A stretch of 12,144 bases of DNA from an uncultured Collinsella sp. (GTDB lineage: Bacteria; Actinomycetota; Coriobacteriia; Coriobacteriales; Coriobacteriaceae), in contig USFK01000028.1 of NCBI GenBank assembly GCA_900553935.1, positions 1 to 12,144 on the forward strand, in the 5' to 3' direction. The position numbers and the translations under genes were made by a program. This document shows positions 1 to 7,541 of this stretch, in pieces. How positions within the stretch are numbered: the stretch's first letter is position 1; each line of letters starts with the position of its first letter. The notes below the pieces were generated by a model. The model had not been told where the DNA came from. It made no database searches and saw only the letters and a list, made by a program, of their open reading frames with translations.

Positions 1-1
1 C

Positions 2-1051
2 GAGGAGAATGGCGTCTACTCCAACTACGTGCGCGTGGTCCGCGACAACGGGTCGGGTGAGATCGCCTGGGGCAGGACCATCGCGCAGAACCAGCCCTTC
101 ATGGACGGCGACACGCCGGTCTACTTCGACCTTAAGACGCGCGACACCTCCCGCGACGCGGCCGACCTGGTGACACGCCTCCACCGGTGCGTGCTGACTC
201 GCTGCTCCGAGGACCTGCGTCGCTGGGGCCTGGACGAGCTGCTGGGGCTCGCCCCGGTCGACCTCTCCGGCGAGGAACTGGAGGACCTGGGTGACGCCGA
301 GACGCTGACCTACCGCCTGGAGCAGGAGCGCTCCGTGCAGTTCGTGGCGTGGAAGCAGGACGTCATCGACATGCTGCTGCGCTATCTGAGCCCCTCCGAG
401 GAGTATGAAAGCCCCGAGGAGGAGTTCTGCCTGGGCACTTCATCCTTCTACCACGCGTGGGAGCTGGCATGCAAGAGCGCTTTCGGGGACAGGCTCGCCG
501 ACCGCATAGACTCGCTGGGGCTTCCGCTCGCCGAGGACTGGTGCCAGCGCGGCGCGGAGACGCTTCTGGGTATCATCCCTAGGCCGGAGTGGATGGACGC
601 CGGCGGTGCGGGCTGCGGGGACGTGAACACGCTGATTCCCGACGTCATAGGCATCCATGGAGACGGCGCTGGCGGCAGAGCGTTCTGCATCTACGACGCG
701 AAGTACTACACGCCGTCGCTGCGCCCCGGCGCCGCCAAGGACGTGCCGGGCGTCGAGTCCGTAACGAAGCAGGTGCTCTACCAGAGCGCCTACGGGGACT
801 TCATCCGGGACAACGGGTTCTCCTCCGTGGCGAATGTCTTCCTGGTACCGACCCACGAGGCCGAGGCGAGGCTCATGGGTAGGGTGCGGTTCCCAGGCGT
901 CTTCGGGAAGCCTGAGCCGCCCCTCACGGACGGGGTGGAGATGTGGGCGCTGCCCGCGGACTACGTGTTCGACTGCTATCTGGCAGGAAGACTGGCGGAC
1001 GGGAAGCTGATCCAGAGGATGTGCGAAGGGAGCCTGGATGGGGCGCATTAG
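2..1051 (+). CDS. LlaJI-family restriction endonuclease, nuclease subunit (5' end missing)
   Basis: The frame is open to the left edge, so the true start lies outside the window; a GTG at 29 is internal. What is seen: an early GSGEIAWGRTI segment followed by a conserved PVYFDL stretch, an FYHAWELACKSAFGD helix, then a PD-(D/E)XK-type core IPDVIG...FCIYDAKYYT. Counting from the GTG, the presumed catalytic residues are D205, D223 and K225, followed by a KQVLYQSAY helix (Q248, Y251). These features fit the LlaJI family, whose nuclease subunit works with a McrB-like GTPase to cut DNA. This pairing is family knowledge; the partner and any methyltransferase would lie upstream, outside the window. 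The DNA is visibly GC-richer than the following gene. The stop overlaps the next start by 14 bases. A McrC-like or other PD-(D/E)XK family is the main alternative. Confidence 0.65.
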   Translation, partial: EENGVYSNYVRVVRDNGSGEIAWGRTIAQNQPFMDGDTPVYFDLKTRDTSRDAADLVTRLHRCVLTRCSEDLRRWGLDELLGLAPVDLSGEELEDLGDAETLTYRLEQERSVQFVAWKQDVIDMLLRYLSPSEEYESPEEEFCLGTSSFYHAWELACKSAFGDRLADRIDSLGLPLAEDWCQRGAETLLGIIPRPEWMDAGGAGCGDVNTLIPDVIGIHGDGAGGRAFCIYDAKYYTPSLRPGAAKDVPGVESVTKQVLYQSAYGDFIRDNGFSSVANVFLVPTHEAEARLMGRVRFPGVFGKPEPPLTDGVEMWALPADYVFDCYLAGRLADGKLIQRMCEGSLDGAH

Positions 1052-2378
1052 TTTCGGGGACACACTTGATTGGGACGGCACGCTCTATCCCAATCCTTCA
1101 AGTGCTATTGACGGGGCCATCAACATGGTCTCGACCTCTCGATACACGGCAAAATCCGACCCCGTTGAGTTGACAGAAACAACGGACAGGATGAGATACC
1201 GGTTCCTCGCGACCAACGTAGACAATCCGAAGAATCCTTCTCATTGTGTTGAGGGCAAATTCGTCTACGAACGAAAGAGGAAAGGAGATGCTTCTTTCCC
1301 CTCAGACTCGGCCGAAACCGAACTGGGCCCTGCTTCGAGGGGCATGCTGCAAAGAAAAGGGTTCAATGGTGATTGGCTCGAACTCACTTTAGACACCGGA
1401 GAGACCCGTCGCCTGTACGAGGCACTTGATGCTCGCTACCGAATCCATCAGGAGGGTGGAGGAGTTCAAGGCGGCAGCACAACGTATGTCCCCCTTGACC
1501 GCTCCGTAAGCTCACTCCTTAAGATGATGCGCGAAAATCCCTCGGAAACCAGGCTACTTACAGATGGCAATAATTTCGAACTCGTCAAAGAGATGATCCG
1601 GCTCATGACCCAGGGGACGACTCGCGAGCAATTGGGTGAGATATTCTCCGAGTTGGAGAAGGGACATCTCGATGACTTCACGGTCAGTCTGAGTCTCGCC
1701 CAGCTCGAAAAGGTCGAAAAGGAGATTGCTGAGAACCTCGGTAACGGCAACGAGGAGTACTGGCAGAGAATATTCACCGACCACCAATGGATACTGTCGC
1801 AGGTATTCTCCGCCCCATGCACACTTCTCCAAGGCAAGGCGTATGTCGGAGGCAAGGCGATTGATAATTCCGGTGGCAATATCTGCGATTTCCTCTACCA
1901 GAATGAGCTAACCAGCAATGTCACGCTCATCGAGATCAAGACTCCTCTTACAAGCCTGCTCGGCACAATATACAGGGGGAAAGAGCCCGAGAACGCCGTT
2001 TATTCCTTGACCTCACACATGAGCGGATCAGTAAACCAAGTGCTTAACTACCGGGACACGCTCACGAAGGAGTACTACATGGTCAACGGGCGCTCGTCTT
2101 CTCACTTTGAGGCCCTTTCCCCAAAGTGCGTTGTAGTCATAGGGAAGATCTCTGAACTCGACACCGCGAGCAAAAAAGCTACCTTTGAGCATTATCGGAA
2201 TAACCTCAGCGATGTGACTGTGGTTACTTTTGATGAGTTGCTCCAGCGAATCCAGGACCTCATTGCCGTACTCCGAACAGGCAACGAAGCGACCTCCCCG
2301 ACCTCGGGAATCCGGGAACCCGACATAGTCATTCCCTTCCAGCAAGCCAATCCGAATCCTCGTTTGGTCGGGAGATAG
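1038..2378 (+). CDS. sduA: Shedu antiphage nuclease SduA (DUF4263)
   Basis: This 446-residue protein carries a C-terminal DUF4263 domain at about residues 235-410. Visible motifs, in order, are EEYWQRIFTDHQWILSQVF, ICDFLYQ (D284), LIEIKTP (E299, K301), a GSVNQVLNYRD helix (Q334, Y338), CVVVIG and VVTFDELLQRI. This is the PD-(D/E)XK arrangement of SduA, the single-gene Shedu defence system, which forms oligomers and cleaves DNA during phage infection (family knowledge). The N-terminal ~230 residues are the family's variable part, presumably for sensing; I recognise no domain there. The ATG at 1038 has GGGAG five bases upstream and overlaps the preceding nuclease gene by 14 bases, suggesting translational coupling. 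Base composition is lower in GC than the gene upstream, so the two may have separate origins. It ends five bases short of the convergent HNH gene. Confidence 0.9.
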   Translation: MGRISFGDTLDWDGTLYPNPSSAIDGAINMVSTSRYTAKSDPVELTETTDRMRYRFLATNVDNPKNPSHCVEGKFVYERKRKGDASFPSDSAETELGPASRGMLQRKGFNGDWLELTLDTGETRRLYEALDARYRIHQEGGGVQGGSTTYVPLDRSVSSLLKMMRENPSETRLLTDGNNFELVKEMIRLMTQGTTREQLGEIFSELEKGHLDDFTVSLSLAQLEKVEKEIAENLGNGNEEYWQRIFTDHQWILSQVFSAPCTLLQGKAYVGGKAIDNSGGNICDFLYQNELTSNVTLIEIKTPLTSLLGTIYRGKEPENAVYSLTSHMSGSVNQVLNYRDTLTKEYYMVNGRSSSHFEALSPKCVVVIGKISELDTASKKATFEHYRNNLSDVTVVTFDELLQRIQDLIAVLRTGNEATSPTSGIREPDIVIPFQQANPNPRLVGR

Positions 2379-2383
2379 TCCAA

Positions 2384-3160
2384 TTACCCCTTAAACACCA
2401 TGTCGTTGTGGTATTCAATAAACTCAGCTCGTGGAGCGAATCGCTTCGGAAGCGCAATTGGCTCTCCGTTGTAGCGCCACAAATACTCGTCCTCGGGCGT
2501 TTCGTGCTCGACCACACTGGACACCATTATCTTTAGGTCCTTCGTAATTGTGATTAGTCCCCGATCGAACGCCTTATCGTGTAATGCGTTTAAAAGCAAG
2601 TCGTTGTCGGGCGCAAGGCGCTCCGTTTTAGGACCAGAGACTTTCCAGGGCTTGATATGGGTGGCGACCAGCAGTGTCTTGTTCGATAGCCCCGTCAAGC
2701 AACACCTTGAATTGTAATTGGCAAGCAAGGTATTTCGAAAGAACTCCTGGTTCATCCGCATCGAAACGATTGCCTCGCGCTCTTTACCCTCTGGCAAATC
2801 AATGCCGATCGTCTCTTTCAACTCATCGCTTAGCGGTTCTTCAAAATCGAAACAGTTGAGGAAAACGTCGGTCGCCTCCTCAACAAGCTCATCACCAGCA
2901 GAGGAATACTCAGCCCAAACCATCTTGTCCATTTTGCTCGCCTGGGTCATTCCAACCTTGCCGCGAGCACGTCGACGCTCATCGGATGATGCAAGGTTCC
3001 AGATTATTAGAGCAACCGCGCCCGGCGTTCCGCCAATGGCCTTGGCTAACGCCTGGACATCCTCGCTTGTATCATCGACCTTTTTTAATGGTAGGGCGAG
3101 GCATAAGAACAGAGCCGCAAGGGTTTCTTCCCTCGACTATTTATCTCCACGACTAGCCAT
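2384..3160 (-). pseudogene. HNH endonuclease gene interrupted by an in-frame TAG at codon 8
   Basis: A strong ribosome-binding site (AGGAG at 3166-3170, minus strand) stands five bases before an ATG at 3158-3160, which reads MASRGDK and then TAG (3137-3139). The same frame continues without further stops to 2384: SREETLAALFLCLALPLKK, ALAKAIGGTPGAVALIIWNL, then ASKMDKMVW, then the HNH_2-like domain (CCLTG, THIKPW, DNDLLLNALHDKAFDRGLITI). Restored length would be 258 residues, with H168, N186 and H194 as likely metal/catalytic residues. This N-terminal helical plus C-terminal HNH layout is a widespread accessory-region nuclease family. Related proteins usually have W-[ST]-R-E-E at the interruption, so a TGG-to-TAG change is the simplest explanation. 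No ATG, GTG or TTG occurs in frame before the ATG at 2950, where a weak AAGG might allow a 188-residue HNH-only product. It lies downstream of and co-directional with the 275-residue gene. Confidence 0.85.
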
Positions 3161-3236
3161 GATTGCTCCTCGCCCGCGCACCGCTCACTTAGCTGCTCCA
3201 AGATAATCCCGCGGGGACCGCACTTGCCGCCTTTTC

Positions 3237-4064
3237 TCATTCGTCGGTGAACGGTTGAAACAACGGCGCTTCCACGCGCTTCTCATACCCGCGCTCAAGC
3301 TTCTTCCCAAGCTCCGCGGCACAGCGCTTCGTCTCCTCGGCAAACAGGTCATCGATAGCTCTATCAATCCGAACGCAGGTCTCGAAATGTTCGTCCTTCC
3401 AGGGCAGATCAAGGCCCAGGCTCGTATCCCAATAGCCGCCGAGCCTTGCGTTGATTACTTCCTCGGGATACAGCACGTCTTGGCGAACACCTTCGATCAC
3501 CTCATCCTCGTCCATGTCACAGGCTGCATCGTCCTTCTTGAGACACTTGCGCAGCTCCTTTTGCTCGCGGATGCGATGCAGCGCGCTGGCGCACACCACA
3601 GCCAAAAAGCGGTAACGTTCGCATAGGTCCCATTCGCCGCCGAGCCATACTCGATAGCCCAGAACGACGCTTGCAGGCTCCTCGTTCAGTAGGAACAGGT
3701 CCCACGGGTACACCTCAGCACACGCGTCCTCCCCTGACTTTTGCGCGCCACTGCGCGTAAAGGCGCACGGTTCTACGTCGTAATAGTCAAAACCGTGGCC
3801 CGCATCGCGACGATTGATGACGTGCTTGGGCAACAGGACAATCTTGTCGCTGGGCTCGGGGTCGATCTTGCGCAGCTTTTTGAGCTTGCGGCGGACGCGT
3901 TTTAGGCCGCGGTCGCTATCGCCACAGCCGCAACCGCCTGCCTTGTCGTCGTATCGCAGGGCGACCTCGCGCGCCAGGATCTTTTTGTCTGCCGCGCACA
4001 GCAGGTCGCTCACGGTAGGCAGGTCTTCCCACTCAATGCCATCGACATCCCAAATACTGCTCAT
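3237..4064 (-). CDS. Uncharacterised cysteine-rich protein, 275 aa
   Basis: I do not recognise this protein with confidence. The ATG at 4062-4064 is preferred because GAGG lies about seven bases before it; an upstream ATG at 4163 would add an arginine-rich tail and overlap clpP. Visible features: an acidic N-terminus (SSIWDVDGIEWEDLPTVSDL), a GGCGCGDSDRG loop at about 43-53, a basic helix at 54-66, then FDYYDVEP near 92-99, YPWDLFLLNEEPASVVLGY at about 119-137 and a long helix around 150-176. Cysteines are scattered through the whole length, not arranged as clear zinc ribbons. No signal peptide or membrane segment is seen, so it should be cytoplasmic. The YYDV...PWDLFL arrangement faintly recalls DUF6557-type proteins, but this is a memory-level resemblance only. 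It lies 73 bases downstream of clpP and 76 upstream of the broken HNH gene, all in the same direction. Confidence 0.7.
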   Translation of the reverse strand: MSSIWDVDGIEWEDLPTVSDLLCAADKKILAREVALRYDDKAGGCGCGDSDRGLKRVRRKLKKLRKIDPEPSDKIVLLPKHVINRRDAGHGFDYYDVEPCAFTRSGAQKSGEDACAEVYPWDLFLLNEEPASVVLGYRVWLGGEWDLCERYRFLAVVCASALHRIREQKELRKCLKKDDAACDMDEDEVIEGVRQDVLYPEEVINARLGGYWDTSLGLDLPWKDEHFETCVRIDRAIDDLFAEETKRCAAELGKKLERGYEKRVEAPLFQPFTDE

Positions 4065-4114
4065 ATTCAACCTCTTTCTGGCTGTGAATTTACGCGCTCG
4101 ATCGTCCTGCCCTA

Positions 4115-4130
4115 CATGCCAAAAGGCATG
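4115..4130 (-). terminator. Short hairpin downstream of clpP
   Basis: CATGCC-AAAA-GGCATG forms a perfect six-base-pair stem with a tetraloop eight bases past the clpP stop codon. On the minus strand there is no clear T-run after it, so an intrinsic terminator is possible but not well supported. It may instead be a processing or mRNA-stability stem within an operon. Confidence 0.3.
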
Positions 4131-4137
4131 CGCCCTG

Positions 4138-4740
4138 CTAGAGCGCCTTCTTGCTGGGCGCAACCACCTCGTCCACCAGGCCCAGCTCTAGGGCGCGCTT
4201 GGCGTTACACCAGCAGTCGCGCTCGGTGAGCTCGTGGAACTCCTGGGCACTCAGGTTGCCATGCTCGGCCAGCAGCTCGTCCAGCTCGGCGCGCATGGCC
4301 GCTGTATGCTGGGCCACAATCTCGATATCGGTCTGCTGCGCCATGCCCGTGCCGCCCATTAGCTGGTGGATGAGCACCTGCGTGTGGCGGTACGCCTGGC
4401 GGTGGTCGCCGCAGGCCAGGATCACCGCGGCCATCGAGGCCACGACGCCCTCGCCCACCGTGATCACGGGGCAATCGAGCGACTGCATGGTGTCAATGAG
4501 CGCCAGCCCCGCCGTAACGCTGCCGCCCGGGCTATTGATGATGAGGGTGATGGGCTCGGTCGCGCTTTGATGTTCCAGCACCAGCATGGACTTAATGAGG
4601 CCGTTGCAGGTCACATCGTTGACCTCGCCCTCCAGCAGCAGCACGCGGCTGTTAAGCAGCTCGCTTGCCATATCGACGGCGGCAACACGGCCGTCCTTGG
4701 ACTTCTTGATGATGCTGGGCTCACGATACATAACGGACAT
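4138..4740 (-). CDS. ClpP-family serine protease (divergent paralogue)
   Basis: A 200-residue protein of normal ClpP length. The catalytic triad is complete: Ser102 in VVASMAAV, His125 in LIHQLMGG, and Asp175 in LTERDCW. The oxyanion/substrate strand SPGGSVTAGLALIDTM is at about 70-85. ClpP forms a barrel-shaped peptidase that degrades unfolded polypeptides delivered by a Clp ATPase (family knowledge). The start at 4740 is chosen because AGAGAGGA lies about seven bases upstream; the alternative ATG at 4791 lacks such a signal. The N-terminal segment (MYREPSIIKKSKDGRVAAVDMASELL) differs from the usual ERAYDIYSRLL, so docking to the unfoldase or assembly may differ. It is not next to clpX or tig. 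Instead it sits between a VirD4-like ATPase and an unknown protein, suggesting a dedicated accessory role. Which unfoldase it uses is unknown. Confidence 0.92.
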   Translation of the reverse strand: MSVMYREPSIIKKSKDGRVAAVDMASELLNSRVLLLEGEVNDVTCNGLIKSMLVLEHQSATEPITLIINSPGGSVTAGLALIDTMQSLDCPVITVGEGVVASMAAVILACGDHRQAYRHTQVLIHQLMGGTGMAQQTDIEIVAQHTAAMRAELDELLAEHGNLSAQEFHELTERDCWCNAKRALELGLVDEVVAPSKKAL

Positions 4741-4777
4741 GGTTAATTCCTCTCTAGATGGAATCGATAAGGGAAAC

Positions 4778-4816
4778 TGGCCGCACGGCACATGGCAAAC
4801 AGAGGCCGTGCAGCCA
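4778..4816 (-). terminator. Hairpin between the VirD4-like gene and clpP
   Basis: TGGCcGCACGGC (4778-4789) pairs with GCCGTGCaGCCA (4805-4816): twelve positions with one mismatch and a 15-base loop. It fills much of the 109-base gap between the two genes. Read on the minus strand it is followed by GTTTCCCTT rather than a clean T-run, so it may be a leaky terminator that lowers clpP expression or an mRNA-stabilising stem. Pairing is seen directly; the function is inferred. Confidence 0.5.
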
Positions 4817-4849
4817 AAATGCAGGTCAAAATGCGCGAGGCTGCAAGGG

Positions 4850-6334
4850 TTAATCCCTTAGCCACTTGGCTGCATTGGGATGGTCGTCGCAAAAGTACTT
4901 CTTGGCGCGGAAGGGACGCATGCCGGTCACCTTGACCAGGCAATCGGTGCGAGGCATAAGCCCAACCTCGCCTGGGGTCATCACGCAGCCGCGCACATCT
5001 ACGGCAGTGCGCTCGGCGCCCACGTACTTGGTGCCCAAAACCGACTCGCCACACAGTTCGCTTATGTAGTTCTGCGTCGCGATGTTGCTGCCGCCACCCA
5101 TATAGACCAAACTATCGCAGTTATCGAGAATGGTAAGCGCCGTGGATTTGCCGTACACGGCATCGAGCTGGCTCAGCGATTGCGCACACATCAAAAAGCT
5201 AATGCCGCGGCTGCGCACGGTCGCAATGCTGCGCTCAAAATCGGGGATGCGTCCCACATTGGGAAACTCATCGAGCACAAACTGCACGCGACGCTGCAAA
5301 TGGCCGCTGGGGCTGGCATCGGCACGGCGCTGGGCAAGGTTAAACAGCTGCTTAAGGGCAACGTTCGCAAGCCATGCATTAGCCGAATCGTTGTCGCTCA
5401 CCTTGAGATCGATCACGCGCTTGCCCTCGTCAATACGATCAAGACGCATCTCGTCATTCTCAAAAACGCGCATGAGCTGAGGCGTCTTAAGCCGCGAGAT
5501 AGTTGCATTGAGCGTGATCAGAATACTCTTAAGCGTCCTATCTGCCGCACCTCGAAAATCGCGATACTGCTCAACGCCGTACAGGTCTGCGTTCACAGCC
5601 CCATACTTATCGAGGAACTCCTTGGACTCCACCTCTTCTACAAGGTAGTCCAACGGGAATCGGCCCTCGCCATCCCCCGTGACCTTGATGAGCGCAGCCA
5701 GTTTAAAGACGTTGTTCATCTTAAGGTAGCGGCGCGGAGCATTGGGGTCCTCGCCCGGCGCAAGGGTGCCGGCAAGACACTCCAGGAGATACAGGATTCC
5801 AACAATTGCTCGAAGCAGCAGATCGTTTGCGTTATCCCAGAACGGATCATACCTACGGCTACGACCGTCAGGATCGACCCCCTCCATGATTGCCGCCACC
5901 GTAGTGGGGATATCCTCGACATCCATCACGTAGCGCAGAGGGTCGTATCCGGCCGACTGCTCGGGATTAACAGTATCGAGAACCGTTACCTCGTAGCCGT
6001 CCTCTTCAAAGCCTTTCCCCGTACGGCGCAGCAGCTCACCCTTGGTGTCTGTGACCACATAACAGCATTCGTGGTGATTGAGCAGGTTGGGCAAAATGAA
6101 ACTCGCCGTTTTGCCACTGCCGGTACCTCCAAAGGCAAAGACATTGTTGGACACACTCGTCTCCCAATGCTTGTCGTCCTCGTAGAACGCCACCGTGGCA
6201 CCCTTAGCCAGGATCACATCGCGCTGCTCATCGCCAGACGACAGCGCCTGCATTTCCTCCTTGGTCGCCCACTTCTTGGCTTGATACTCCGTTTGCTGTG
6301 CGGCCTCGTAGCCGTACATCTTAATGACCGACAT
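4850..6334 (-). CDS. VirD4/TraG-like coupling-type ATPase lacking membrane segments
   Basis: A 494-residue P-loop ATPase. Walker A is FGGTGSGKT (residues 69-76), followed by FILPNLLNH and YVVTDTKGELLRRTG; Walker B is QFVLDEFPNVG (351-361), followed by SIATVRSRGISFLMCAQSLSQL. This is the type IV coupling protein fold, which pumps DNA or protein through secretion channels (family knowledge). VirD4 proteins normally begin with transmembrane helices; here the protein starts almost directly with the QAKKWATKEEM segment that in longer relatives follows them, and no membrane helix is seen. The start at 6334 has AAGGGG eight bases upstream; the ATG at 6421 would overlap the upstream gene and adds only an arginine-rich tail. 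No relaxase, VirB4 or channel gene occurs in the window. It follows the 305-residue gene by 38 bases and precedes clpP by 109. It may be a conjugation remnant or a repurposed translocase. Confidence 0.88.
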   Translation of the reverse strand: MSVIKMYGYEAAQQTEYQAKKWATKEEMQALSSGDEQRDVILAKGATVAFYEDDKHWETSVSNNVFAFGGTGSGKTASFILPNLLNHHECCYVVTDTKGELLRRTGKGFEEDGYEVTVLDTVNPEQSAGYDPLRYVMDVEDIPTTVAAIMEGVDPDGRSRRYDPFWDNANDLLLRAIVGILYLLECLAGTLAPGEDPNAPRRYLKMNNVFKLAALIKVTGDGEGRFPLDYLVEEVESKEFLDKYGAVNADLYGVEQYRDFRGAADRTLKSILITLNATISRLKTPQLMRVFENDEMRLDRIDEGKRVIDLKVSDNDSANAWLANVALKQLFNLAQRRADASPSGHLQRRVQFVLDEFPNVGRIPDFERSIATVRSRGISFLMCAQSLSQLDAVYGKSTALTILDNCDSLVYMGGGSNIATQNYISELCGESVLGTKYVGAERTAVDVRGCVMTPGEVGLMPRTDCLVKVTGMRPFRAKKYFCDDHPNAAKWLRD

Positions 6335-6372
6335 GTCACGGCCCCTTTCTTGTCGATGGTTCTGCGTAGTTG

Positions 6373-7290
6373 CTAGGAAATACGGCCGATGCCTTCGCCC
6401 TCCTTGGGGCTTGTCGCGCATGGCAACTTGACCGCGCCGTCAATCAGTCGCTCGGCCTGCGCCACATAGCTCTCGCGCGCCACGGTTGAGACCGTCCCGT
6501 CGCGCAGATACGCAAGCAACGACTCGATCATCAGCTTGTCGAGCAGGTCGTATCCCTTGGCCTGAGCGTAGTTGAGGGTGTAGCGGTCCCGAAGCCTCTG
6601 TACCTTGGTTGCCAAATCGGTTTCCATCTTTTCCTCCCTGTAATAAAAGTTCTGCCGATTGTCCGAAAGCGCCTCAAACGGGCGTTTGACACATAGCTCG
6701 AAGTTGAAACGCGAACTCGCATCGAATACGCGTTGCTGAATCACGCGGTAACGTTCGAAAAACATGACGGCATCGTCTTCGTCCGCCGTAAATCCATGCG
6801 ATCCATCGCGATGCACGTGGTCGCTGGGTCTTTTGTAGTCGATGCTTCGCACAAAGCGAGACGGAATGCGTCCCCCTTTTTCGGACGAGTACTTCATACC
6901 TGTCGAAACCTGCTCAAACATGAGCACGCCGCTCGATTTAAAGCGCGGATTGCTTCCGTGCCGAAACAGGCTAATTAAGATGGCCATGCAGCGCATACAG
7001 TTATCGCGCTGGGGAAAGTACAGCGACAGCAAAGCGAGCGCCGCCGCGGCCAAAAGCTCGCGAGCCTCGTGCACATCGTCTCGATACTGCTCGGGCACCA
7101 GCCCGGGAATATCGGGTGAATGCTTTTCCAGTACGCCAACAAGCGCCTTAGCGAGGCGTTCAACGTTCTCCTCACCGCAGTACGGATACGGAAACGGCTT
7201 CTCTGCCTTCACGTTCTTTTCGCACATGCCACGGAGGTCTTCGTCGAGCGTGTTGAGGAATACCTCATAAATGTTGTCTTCGTTCTTCAT
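6373..7290 (-). CDS. Uncharacterised helical protein, 305 aa, first gene of the VirD4-ClpP set
   Basis: I do not recognise a family. The ATG at 7288-7290 follows AGGAAGAA by about six bases, a good ribosome-binding site. The sequence is largely helical and mixed in charge. The most hydrophobic stretch is ELLAAAALALLSLYF and CMRCMAILISLFRHG (about 78-112), interrupted by charged residues, so more likely a buried helical hairpin than a membrane anchor. A basic middle region (about 125-165) contains RIPSRFVRSIDYKRPSDHVH; a charged helix lies around 215-240; the tail GEGIGRIS is glycine-rich. No catalytic motif is evident. It is the first gene of a minus-strand run leading 38 bases later into the VirD4-like ATPase, where an adaptor or substrate-recognition role is plausible but inferred from position only. 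Confidence 0.75.
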   Translation of the reverse strand: MKNEDNIYEVFLNTLDEDLRGMCEKNVKAEKPFPYPYCGEENVERLAKALVGVLEKHSPDIPGLVPEQYRDDVHEARELLAAAALALLSLYFPQRDNCMRCMAILISLFRHGSNPRFKSSGVLMFEQVSTGMKYSSEKGGRIPSRFVRSIDYKRPSDHVHRDGSHGFTADEDDAVMFFERYRVIQQRVFDASSRFNFELCVKRPFEALSDNRQNFYYREEKMETDLATKVQRLRDRYTLNYAQAKGYDLLDKLMIESLLAYLRDGTVSTVARESYVAQAERLIDGAVKLPCATSPKEGEGIGRIS

Positions 7291-7335
7291 GGATGCTTCT
7301 TCCTGTCCAGTTGCAAATGTTTGTCGGTAAGTTTG

Positions 7336-7350
7336 TTCTAAGTTTTAGAA
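7336..7350. promoter_or_regulatory. Candidate operator: perfect inverted repeat upstream of the 305-aa gene
   Basis: TTCTAA-GTT-TTAGAA is a perfect 6-3-6 inverted repeat 46-60 bases upstream of the minus-strand ATG at 7290. Directly overlapping is AGAA-TG-TTCT (7347-7356), a second short dyad. This spacing would suit a repressor site over the promoter. I could not identify a convincing -35/-10 pair on the minus strand, so the role is inferred. Confidence 0.35.
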
Positions 7351-7541
7351 TGTTCTGAGGCATAGGTAGTAGTTATTGACCTAACCTGCTGCTTCGTAAG
7401 TGAAATTGCCCTGCTCGATAGCGCAGTTTGCCTAAAGGCTGTATAGCGGTTGTATCAAGCAGTTAATATTGAGTTGGTTTTGGATTGCTTCGAGGATAGC
7501 ACAGTGCGCTGTTCTCGTCATTAGAAATTATCAAATTATTC

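Noticed and set aside
440..1081. Minus-strand frame opposite the LlaJI-like gene
   Set aside because: Arg/Pro/His-rich shadow of a GC-rich coding frame with PD-(D/E)XK motifs on the other strand.
2384..2950. HNH gene taken as an intact 188-residue protein from the ATG at 2950
   Set aside because: Seventy further conserved-looking codons lie in the same frame upstream and end at a well-placed ATG with a strong ribosome-binding site, so the short version is the remainder of an interrupted gene.
2718..3206. Plus-strand frame opposite the HNH gene
   Set aside because: It covers the region where the interrupted HNH frame is clearly the conserved one; no ribosome-binding site or domain.
3208..3217. 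CCCGCGGG palindrome between the HNH and 275-aa genes as a terminator
   Set aside because: It has no loop and no T-run, and short GC palindromes are expected by chance here.
4880..6376. Long plus-strand open frame opposite the VirD4-like gene
   Set aside because: It is antisense to a gene with clear Walker motifs and shows no recognisable domain; such long antisense frames are common in GC-rich DNA.
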